DNA of 64,000 bases, taken from Cephalotus follicularis. Taxonomy: Eukaryota > Streptophyta > Magnoliopsida > Oxalidales > Cephalotaceae. The stretch covers positions 434,001 through 498,000 of the forward strand of contig BDDD01000082.1 in the NCBI GenBank assembly GCA_001972305.1, given 5' to 3'. Shown one piece after another: positions 22,715 through 31,430 of the stretch (position 1 is its first letter; each line of letters opens with the position of its first letter). The notes beneath the pieces were generated by a model. That model was not told where the DNA came from. It did not search any database and worked only from the letters and a program-made list of their open reading frames with translations. A program made the translations under genes and the position numbers.

Positions 22715-24361
22715 TGTAACACCCGGGATTTTTGTTAATGTGTAATATTGCATTTTTATGTAATTTTATACGTGGAATTAATGAGAATTATGTTTTTCCC
22801 CTTTGGTGTGGGGAAAGTTGCAAGAAAAAGTGTGTTTGTGTACTTTTGGTGCAGGGGGCAGCCGACTGCCACAGGGAGGCAGCCGACTGGACTCCCCTGG
22901 GTAGGTGGCAGCCAGCTGCAGTGAGGAGGCAGCCGGCTGTTTTGAGTGTAGGCAGAAACAGTCGACGGCCAAGCCATGGCAGCCGATTGCCATGCGCCAG
23001 ACAGCCACGTGCTGTCAGCCTTTAAGTGAGAAAAAGTGGGTATTTTGGCATTTCTGGCATTTGGCAGAGAGAGGGGGCCGGGTCTCCTTCATAAAAACAC
23101 AACTTCCTCTCCTCAATCTCCATCTCCTTTGTGATTCAAGTGTGTTTGAAGGTGAGTTTGAGAGTGAAAGTGTGTGTGTGTGTGTGTTGTCGACATACGG
23201 AGTTGGTGTTGAACCGTGGCTTGGAGGCTCGGACCAGTGGAGGATCCGGACCCGTGGAAGGTTGCTGGATGCGTTTGGAGGTGCAAGGACCTCGGATCTA
23301 GGACGTAAAGAGGTGGATTGCAACTCCTAACTTGGAGTTCTAAGGTAGGGGAAAGCTATATTTGTGATTCAAAGTCAATTGTAATGATGTTATGAGTGAA
23401 ATGCATATGTGATATTGTGATAAAAGCCTGGATATGTATTATGGTGATAGTGTTTGTGGCTTTGAAAGGTTTAATGCGGATTGAAGTGTCTGATTGCTGC
23501 TGTTTTTGGGCACTGCCCGTAGGGGTAGTCGACTGTCCAGGGAGGACAGCCGACTGTCAAAGGAGAACAGCCGACTGGGCACTGGAGCCAGTCGACTGTT
23601 GTGCCTAGAATTACAGGTTTATTCCTGTTGATTGTGTAGCCGACTGCCAAGGAAGGTAACCGACTGTGTGGTGGTGCAGCCGACTGTTTTGGGTAATAGC
23701 TGACTGTCCACGTGTCACCCTACCAGGCCTGTTGGGACAGGTGGCAGCAAGGAATGTGTATTGTATTGGACCAGCCGACTGCCTGGAGAGGGCAGCCAAC
23801 TGCTAAGTATGGGATAGCCGACTGCCAAGGAGGGCAGCCGACTGTTGGCAAGGAACAGCCGACTGCCAAGGAGGGCAGCCGACTGGTGGTTAAGGGCAGC
23901 TGACTGCCAAGTGTGGGATAGCCGACTGTTGAAGGAAAACAGCCGACTGTCAGTGAGAAACGACCGATTGTTGGAACCGTTTTGCATTGTGAGCATATGT
24001 GTGCATATTGTACTGTGTTAAATTGTATTTCGAGTTGGTTATTGAGGATTGTGAAACGTTTTACCCCGTTTTGGAAGTGCAAATGTGATTTACATAAATC
24101 ATTACCTTGTGTGAAATGTACGTTTTGAGATATATACATATTCTCGAAAGATTGTTAAAGTAGATTCCAAAACATTGTGAAAATGTGTTCGGTTAAAAAT
24201 TTACTAAAATCATTAGTTGTTTGGAAAATGGTTTCCAAAAGGATTGTGAAAATGTGTTTTCATGGATATGGAAAGTTTTAATTTTATGGTATTTTTGTAT
24301 AAGCCGGATTTATATGTTAATTGCCACCACTTTTATATATGTTGTGAAGCGGGGTGTGACA
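22715..24361 (+). repeat. 5' LTR of the gag-only element
   Basis: 1647 bp. Compared with the 3' LTR it lacks about 325 bp corresponding to roughly 27571-27896, a piece that includes the conserved acceptor island, but has extra CAGCCGACTG units near 23810-23870. The hairpin AACTCC-TAACTT-GGAGTT (23322-23339) and donor CTAAG|GTAGGG (intron start 23345) are present. Confidence 0.93.
22859..23980 (+). repeat. Arrays of CAGCCGACTG / CAGTCGACTG words (5' LTR)
   Basis: Two or three copies upstream of the donor (22859-22868, 22880-22889 and variants to 22990) and about fifteen downstream between 23526 and 23980, typically 15-30 bp apart with spacers such as CCAAGGAGGG. The consensus is one base from the perfect palindrome CAGTCGACTG, which itself occurs. 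The second block is inside the region that would be the leader intron. Confidence 0.85.
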
Positions 24362-24364
24362 ACA

Positions 24365-24376
24365 TGGTATCAGAGC
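24365..24376 (+). other. tRNA-iMet primer-binding site, gag-only element
   Basis: TGGTATCAGAGC, three bases after the LTR end: a perfect match to the complement of the plant initiator-Met tRNA 3' end. Confidence 0.95.
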
Positions 24377-24568
24377 TTATATTCCGTTTATAAGCTATCG
24401 CTGGGATACTATCCTTGGCAACCAAATGATTGATACTACAATAGTGGTAATCGAGCATATTCCATGTGTGCTTAAATTGAATAAGGAACTTATCCGAGCT
24501 AATATTTTCCTTGGCAATTAACGAATTGTTTCCTTAAGATGACTACTAATGACATCTTTTCCAACAAG

Positions 24569-25780
24569 ATGGACGGTCGGAGAAGACGCAGAAGGCGTGG
24601 GTTTGTTAATGAGAATGTTCCCGAGGGAATGAATGTTGGAGGGGATCCTATGGACGATGTTCCACAAGGAGCTGTGAATGTGAATGTGCAGGGGGCAGCA
24701 CCCGGAGTGAGAGATCTGTTGGATCGCATCGCTGATTTCTTTCAGCAGCAGATGGTTGCCTATCAGCAACAGATGGCTGCTAACGCAGCAAATATGGAGG
24801 AGATGCGACGACTATACGCCCAAGCTCAGCCTCAGTACATGGCTCCGGCTCAGGGTGCATATGATGACGGTAATCAGTTTGGGAGGGACCTTGAGAGGTT
24901 CATGAGACAGAGTCCACCCAGTTTCAGAGGAGAGTTGGATGCTACCATTGCTGAGAGGTGGTTACAAGATCTGGAGAAGATCTTTGATGTTATGAACTGT
25001 ACAGAAAACAAGAAACTAAAGTTTGCTGTCTACCGTCTATGGGGCGAGGCCATCCACTGGTGGGAGATGGTCAAGGCTAAGTGGGAGTCGACTAGATTCG
25101 GTTATACTTGGGAGGGGTTCCGGAAGGAGTTCCTCGATGCTTATGTGCCACGACTTGAGCAGGAAAGAAGGGAGACAGAGCTCTTGGAGCTACGTCAAGG
25201 AGAGATGACTGTGGCAGAGTATACAGAAAGGTTTATGGAGCTAGCCAGTTATTCCCCCTATCTGGTAGCTGATGATGGTAAAAAAATACGGAAGTTTTTG
25301 AAAGGTCTGCGATCGGATCTTCGGTCAAGGATCAGGGCTATGGAACTGGGGACTTTTGTGGAAGTCGCTCAGAAGGAAAGGTTGTTGGAGAGCATCTCGA
25401 ATGAAGACCATGCTGAAAGGGCTCGTAGGCAGCAGAGCAAACAGGGCCCTACTCAGTTCAGGCCAGCGTCATCACAATGGCAAGGCAGTGATTCTCCGCC
25501 CAGATCGTCTGAGAACCAGTCTCAGCAGACTGCCACCCAAGGAACTCCTAGTCAGGGGAGTAATGTAAGGCCTGGAGTTTGTTTCCACTGTGGTCGTACC
25601 GGTCATCAAGTGAAGGATTGTCGGGTAAAGAAAGGGCTATGTATCAAATGTGGAGCATCTGGTCACTTGGTGAGGGATTGTCCAGAGATTTCTATGGCAG
25701 TAACCGCAGGACCTAATGGCGGTAGTGGCACTGCGGCTGGGTCTTCGCAGCGAAGGGACACCGGCAAGGGCATCATGTGA
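24569..25780 (+). CDS. gag: Gag polyprotein with two zinc knuckles (intact)
   Basis: Structural protein of a Ty3/gypsy virus-like particle, binding the RNA genome for packaging. The frame is open from 24539; I prefer the Met at 24569 (403 aa) because MDGRR opens the two related Gags here as well. Layout from the 24539 Met (413 aa): basic start; a Gln/Met/Ala-rich helix around residues 60-95; a retrotransposon-gag capsid-like core at about 115-300 with WLQDLEKIFDVM, YRLWGEAIHWW and ELRQGEMTVAEY; a Gln/Ser-rich linker; CCHC knuckles at 348-361 (CFHCGRTGHQVKDC) and 368-381 (CIKCGASGHLVRDC). It stops at GIM, just before the point where the related element runs on into its protease. It has no stop or frameshift, unlike any other long frame in the window. 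Confidence 0.95.
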   Translation: MDGRRRRRRRGFVNENVPEGMNVGGDPMDDVPQGAVNVNVQGAAPGVRDLLDRIADFFQQQMVAYQQQMAANAANMEEMRRLYAQAQPQYMAPAQGAYDDGNQFGRDLERFMRQSPPSFRGELDATIAERWLQDLEKIFDVMNCTENKKLKFAVYRLWGEAIHWWEMVKAKWESTRFGYTWEGFRKEFLDAYVPRLEQERRETELLELRQGEMTVAEYTERFMELASYSPYLVADDGKKIRKFLKGLRSDLRSRIRAMELGTFVEVAQKERLLESISNEDHAERARRQQSKQGPTQFRPASSQWQGSDSPPRSSENQSQQTATQGTPSQGSNVRPGVCFHCGRTGHQVKDCRVKKGLCIKCGASGHLVRDCPEISMAVTAGPNGGSGTAAGSSQRRDTGKGIM

Positions 25781-26054
25781 GGTAACAGTCCTTACTTTTG
25801 TTTTAAGCAAGAGTTGTTTTCTTTTGCTCTTGTAAGTGACTTGTTGTTACCAATAAGAGTTGTTTTGGGTTTATGAACCGTCTGTGTTGTAAGTAAGTTG
25901 TTTGGGAGGACCAACTCCTTGTAAGGGTTGTAAGAGAAAGTGAACCATATGCGGCTATGGCCGTGGACAGACGGGGGATCGTGGAGGAGAAAATGCGAGA
26001 GCGTTGTTCTCTTTTGCCTTGGTGTTGTTTTAATTTCGAGGACGAAATTCCTTG
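25781..26054 (+). other. 3' non-coding stretch of the gag-only element
   Basis: No ORF. Its last part, TTTTAATTTCGAGGACGAAA, is almost the same as the sequence after the pol stop of the Tekay-like element (minus strand near 40300-40325). The gag-only element thus looks like a deletion derivative joining the end of gag to the 3' end of a Tekay-type element, with about 200 bp of other sequence between. Confidence 0.6.
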
Positions 26055-26067
26055 AAGGAGGGGTGGA
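26055..26067 (+). other. Polypurine tract, gag-only element
   Basis: AAGGAGGGGTGGA directly precedes the 3' LTR start TGTAACGCCCGGG. The Tekay-like element has the same 13 bases at 40287-40299 on the minus strand. Confidence 0.9.
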
Positions 26068-27998
26068 TGTAACGCCCGGGATTTTCGTTAATGTGTAATA
26101 TTGCATTTTTATGTAATTTTATACGTGGAATTAATGAGAATTATGTTTTTCCCCTTTGGTGTGGTGAAAGTTGCAAGAAAAAGTGTGTTTGTGTACTTTT
26201 GGTGCAGGGGGCAGCCGACTGCCACAGGGAGGCAGCCGACTGGACTCCCCTGGGTAGGTGGCAACCAACTGCAGTGAGGAGGCAGCCGGCTGTTTTGAGT
26301 GTAGGCAGAAACAGTCGAGTGCCAAGCCATGGCAGCCGACTGCCATGCGCCAGACAGCCACGTGCTGTCAGCCTTTAAGTGAGAAAAAGTGGGTATTTTG
26401 GCATTTGTGGCATTTGGCAGAGAGAGGGGGCCGAGTCTCCTTCATAAAAACACAACTTCCTCTCCTCAATCTCCATCTCCTTTGTGATTCAAGTGTGTTT
26501 GAAGGTGAGTTTGAGAGTGAAAGTGTGTGTGTGTGTGTGTTGTCAACAAACGGAGTTGGTGTTGAACCGTGGCTTGGAGGCTCGGACCAGTGGAGGAGCT
26601 GGACCCGTGGAAGGTTGCTGGATGCGTTTGGAGGTGCAAGGACCTCGGATCTAGGACGTAAAGAGGTGGATTGCAACTCCTAACTTGGAGTTCTAAGGTA
26701 GGGGAAAGCTATATTTGTGATTCAAAGTCAATTGTAATGATGTTATGAGTGAAATGCATATGTGATATTGTGATAAAAGCCTGGATATGTATTGTGGTGA
26801 TAGTGTTTGTGGCTTTGAATGGTTTAATGCGGATTGAAGTGTGTGATTGCTGCTGTTTTTGGGCACTGCCCGTAGGGGCAGTCGACTGTCCAGGGAGGAC
26901 AGTCGACTGTCAAAGGAGAACAGCCGACTGGGCACTGGAGCCAGTCGACTGTTGTGCCTGGAATTGCAGGTTTCTTCCTGTTGATTGTGTAGCCGACTGC
27001 CAAGGAAGGCAGCTGACTGTGTGGTGGTGCAGCCGACTGTTTTGGGTAATAGCCGATTGTCCACGTGTCACCCTACCAGGCCTGCTGGGACAGGTGGCAA
27101 CAAGGAATGTGTATTGTATTGGACCAGCCGACTGCCTGGAGAGGGCAGCCGACTGCTAAGTATGGGACAGCCGACTGCCAAGGAGGGCAGCCGACTGGTG
27201 GTTAAGGGCAGCTGACTGCCAAGTGTGGGATAGCCGACTGTTGAAGGAAAACAGCCGACTGTCAGTGAGAAACGACCGATTGTTGGAACCGTTTTGCATT
27301 GTGAGCATATGTGTGCATATTGTACTGTGTTAAATTGTATTTCGAGTTGGTTATTAAGGATTGTGAAACGTTTTACCCCTTTTTGGAAGTGCAAATGTGA
27401 TTTACATAAATCATTACCTTGTGTGAAATGTACGTTTTGAGATATATACATCTCTCGAAAGATTGTTAAAGTAGCTTCCAAAACATTGTGAAAATGTGTT
27501 CTGTTAAAAATTTACTAAAATCATTAGTTGTTTGGAAAATGGTTTCCAAAAGGATTGTGAAAATGTGTTCGGTTAATGATTTACTAAAATCATTAGTTGT
27601 TTGGATGAGGACAAAGGCTAACCCCCTACAACTTCAGTGTGTTTCAGGTTGATGCAGCCGATGGTTACGGTTGGGCTCCGAGGAGCAAAGTGGAGTTTTA
27701 TGTTGTTTACGTCCGAAAAATATTTATGGATGTTGTAATAAAGAATGGTTGTAATAAATGTATAAAGGTACTGATGGTAAATTGTTCACGCTCTGTTTGA
27801 GGGCAGTTAACTGTGATGATGTTCCTGTTGTAGCATGTAGTATGGGATGCATGCTATGTTATGATTCGGCTTATTTTATATGCTTCCGTAGGTTGTTAAT
27901 GGATATGGAAAGTTTTAATTTTATGGTATTTTTGTATAAGCCGGATTTATATGTTAATTGCCACCACTTTTATATATGTTGTGAAGCGGGGTGTGACA
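26068..27998 (+). repeat. 3' LTR of the gag-only element
   Basis: 1931 bp, retaining the acceptor island that the 5' LTR has lost. CAGCCGACTG arrays lie at 26212-26350 and 26878-27290. A 141-codon ORF (26258-26683) is present in both LTRs, but only because they are copies, and it has no recognisable domain. Confidence 0.93.
26698..27647 (+). other. Predicted leader intron, gag-only 3' LTR
   Basis: Hairpin 26675-26692, CTAAG|GTAGGG (intron start 26698). Acceptor: GGCTAAC with the branch-like A at 27621, then GTTTCAG|GTTGATGC (intron end 27647). At 950 bp it is the shortest of the set. It would be usable only in copies whose 5' LTR keeps the acceptor. Confidence 0.5.
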
Positions 27999-28494
27999 CC
28001 TATTGACTGAGGTGTTGATTCTCCAAATAGATAACCTATGGTGGGTGGGTTCAGTGTCATGCCTCTGCACGCACTCCGCATCAGCTTTAGGGTAAAACGC
28101 AAATGGCAATGAGATAATCCATTCTCCTTCACCATTCGGAGCAAGCATAACACGGCAAGTCTTTTTGGTTCATCAATTTCCCTAAGAAAGTGAACCTATG
28201 ACTTGGAACTTTTGTCACAAGGGAGTAAGGATCTTATTCTAATAACCTCTCAGGCATTTTCGGACAGGGCACTATATGTATATTAGGTTGACGTCGTGAT
28301 CAACTGATCCTTTGAGACAGTTTGGGATTCTACATATAGCAAGATGCCAATGTTTTCTGAATATGCACAATAGAACCCGAATGGAACTAAGAATCTACGA
28401 TTCAAGAGTGTGTCATATGCTGAGAACATATGTCTGCAGCCTCCTCGTGGCTTGCAGGGACACCCTAATCTAACAATCTACCGCTTGGCCCTCC

Positions 28495-31430
28495 AGCCAC
28501 GAAGACCTACAGCCTAAGCATATCATACTCTCTAGCACTTTATTGCTCATGGCAGTGGTCAGTGGGTTTGCTAAGTTCGCTTCCCGCGCGACTCTCTCTA
28601 TGGTGACATCTTCTCCTATGATGTCTCCTATATTTCCTCAATAAAATTTCTTTTGAAACGTTATATTCATTTATGATCTCCATGATCAAATGATGTCGTT
28701 GATGTATATGTTTGGGCGGTAATGAGACCCAGATTCCATGGTTTGTGCAAAGCCCATCGTCGTCCCTATGCTGCACAATTGGACAATGATGGATGGAACC
28801 ACATAAAGTTCTACAATGAACTTCCGCTACCAAACAAGCTACCATAACTCGTATCACAGGTTGCAACATACTTTCATTCTCCAGTGGAGTCTGCAGTCCT
28901 CAACTGGCACAAAGTCCTTCCACTCATGCAGCACATCCATTTAGGATCAACACATATCCTGAAATGGATTTGTGATCATCCAGATCACAATTGAAACTAG
29001 AGTTAACTTAACTCTTACTTCTCAATTCACTTTCTTCTCCATATGTCAAGAGATAATCCTGAATCTCTTTCAGGTATTACATTCTCTTGACAATGTCCCG
29101 ATGTCTCTTATAGGGACTAGACTGAAATCGATTAGCCAAACCCTTAGGCATATTGAAATCTGGCCTAGTACAAAGTATAGCAAACATGATGGAGCCTATG
29201 GCCGAATCATAAGGTTGCCTAATCATGCGTGTCCTCTCCTCAGAATTCCTGAAAGATATCCTCTTCGAAAAGTGAATTCCATGGCTAATTGGCAGTAAGG
29301 CATATATGGAATTCATTCCATACCATTTCAGCTCCATGGTGATGTACATGCTTTGGGAAAGTCCAAGCAATCTACTCGATCTACTCTTTAGATCTTCATT
29401 CTCTAAAACTTAGAAAGCCTCTCCCAAATCCTTTACGGAGAAGTTCTTGCTTAACTGTACTTCAACATACCTACATCATTCTCTATGTGTAGTATTTCTT
29501 CTACATACAGTATCAAGAATGTGATATCTGGATTATCCTATTTTCGGTAGACATTTGGCTTATCCATGTATTCGACAAAGTTAAAATGGATATTTCAGCT
29601 ACGGGACGCTTTCTTAAGGTCGTAGACCTTTGGAACTGGCATCTCTTGTGCGAATACTCATTGGATGTAAACCCTTGGGTTTAGGACATTAAAGATGTCC
29701 TCTTCAAGATAGCCACTCTTGCAGATTGTCTTCACATCCATTTGCCATAGCTCATTATCATAATGACCGGCAATTTCAAGCATTATCCGAATGGAGTAAA
29801 GCATTGTAACTGATGAGAAAGATCCCAGTATACAGACCTCTTGTATTAGTGTATATCCTTTCTCTACCAATTGCGCTTTAAAGGTTTAAACCTTTACCAT
29901 TAACGCCAATCTTCCTCTTGAAGATTTACTTCCATCCGATAGGATTTTAAGCCTTTAGGTACGTGTACCAAGTCTCTCACTTGGTTGGCGTATATGGAGT
30001 CTTTTCGGGTTTCATGGCCTCTTACCATGACCTGGAATCAGTGCTTTTCACTGCTTCCTATAGCTGATAGGCTTATCATCTCTTAATGACATTAATTTTG
30101 GCAGTGCCATCGTCAAGAAACACTATCTCTTAGGCGCTGTCGAAAACTTTGCATGTTCTTCTTGTTAAAGAAGTGTGTTACAGAGACTCCATCTCAGATT
30201 GCGATCCTTTCCAAATTATGTCTTTAGAGGATTAAACCTCCAATTCCTTATTGGTCTGTGGGTTTCTACCAAGTAAAAACTCTCTTTGTTTCACCTTACT
30301 TCCACTACTTCCTGTAATCAGGTATTCCTTCTCTAAGAATTTTGAAGTACGAGAAACAAAACCATATTTGTTAGTTGGGATAGTAGAAGTTATATCTTAA
30401 GCTCTCCTTAGGATATCTCATACACAGACGTCTCAATCGTGCCTGCAGCTTAGAAGGTTTCCACCTTCTTATATAAGCCAGACAACCTTTAACCAAACAA
30501 TGGTTTAGGCTGGGTTTCCTCCATGTATGACCTCCTTGATCATATGGTATCCTCTCGATATCCGAGGGGACGAATTCCAAGGAATCCAGATTTGGATAAG
30601 TATTGCCCTGTGCAATGCATAACCCAGAAGGAGATAAGAAGATGTGTAAAAGATGTAATGAACTGGACCCTTTCCACAAAGTCCATACACTCCGTACTGA
30701 TATACCGTTTCCGCATGGTTTTTCTGGAGTTGTCCATTTACAGAGAATGTCCCATTATCTCTCAATAATCTTTTATTAGATGTTCCTTATTGCATTGTTA
30801 ATACAATGGTTAAAACTTAGTTCCTTTTGTATCCATGTGCCTCTTGCACTAACTAGAATATTGCTATGTATCAGAATAAAGAATTTACCACAATTCAAGC
30901 TCCTTGCTTATCTCATACAATTCGAAACAATGTTTCTTACAACATTTTTTATATTTAAGCATCCAGTTTTAATATATATCCATTCATAATATTTAAACAA
31001 TTCATTACACCTACAAAAAGTTGTGAATCCCATGACTCATCACTATGGCGTATATCCACAGCTTTAACAACTCCTTCCTGCCTAGCTTCTCTTAGCACCT
31101 TGCATAGAGATACCAATGTTAGTGTCATAACCTGAGTTCCTTACTCAAGCTGAACTTACATCATATGCCAAAAAATAAATGTTGAAGTATCTTACACCGA
31201 GATACATCCACTTGTGGATTTAAGGAACTTTTACAATTTTCCTTTTTAATGCCTTGCTTCCCACAGCAAGCATTCTCTTTTATAAACATTTCATTAATGG
31301 CATCCCAAAGCTCTCCTTGTGCTTTATCCTTCCTTCTTTTTAAAGTTCCTCGCCTTTGGAACAAGATCCCTCTCGGATATTGTCCCACAAGAAGATGGAA
31401 GTACGAGCGTGGCTGACTTAGTCCTACCAC
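28495..31430 (-). pseudogene. Decayed Ty1/copia gag-pol
   Basis: Broken by many stops and frameshifts, but the domain order is clear on the minus strand. A zinc-knuckle trace CCGKQGIKKENC lies near 31270. Integrase-end pieces span 30770-30371 (FITSFTHLLISFWVMHCTGQ and, further on, a GCLAYIRRWKP-like piece). RT follows at 29870-29658 (HYDNELWQMDVKT, YLEEDIF). The RT/RNase H junction is at 29370-29077 (MLGLSQSMYI, PISHGIHFSKRIS, YDSAIGSIMFAILCTRPD). The RNase H end (KHIHQRHHLIMEII, then VTIERVA...ANPLT after a frameshift) lies close to the 3' LTR. Integrase before RT is the Ty1/copia order. Not functional. Confidence 0.88.

Larger units (their letters stand above)
22715..27998 (+). mobile_element. 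Gag-only LTR retrotransposon (TR-GAG type), TSD CCTAT
   Basis: LTRs 22715-24361 and 26068-27998 both run TGTAACRCCCGGGAT...GGGGTGTGACA, with CCTAT at 22710-22714 and 27999-28003. Between them are a primer-binding site, one intact gag ORF, about 290 bp of non-coding sequence and a polypurine tract; there is no protease, RT, RNase H or integrase. This is the structure described as terminal-repeat retrotransposon with GAG domain. Away from two block indels the LTRs differ at few positions, so it is among the younger insertions. It needs polymerase and integrase in trans; the closest visible candidate type is the element at 37971-47449. Confidence 0.93.
20550..28475 (-). repeat. Copia 3' LTR, split by nested gag-only element
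   Basis: LTR sequence occupies 20550-22714 and 28004-28475 (about 2.64 kb), identical in layout to 34246-36808. The gap is the gag-only element plus one copy of its CCTAT duplication. Features in common with the sister LTR are a TGACTCA/GAGTCA cluster, a purine-rich stretch (21420-21490) and a CT microsatellite. Confidence 0.92.

Noticed and set aside
22905..23330. 141-codon ORF conserved at 26258-26683
   Set aside because: Conserved only because the two LTRs are copies of one another; the frame crosses the leader hairpin zone and has no domain.
23526..23980. Regularly spaced short palindromes resembling a CRISPR array
   Set aside because: Repeats are 10 bp and degenerate, spacing is uneven, and they lie in a plant LTR with no cas genes.
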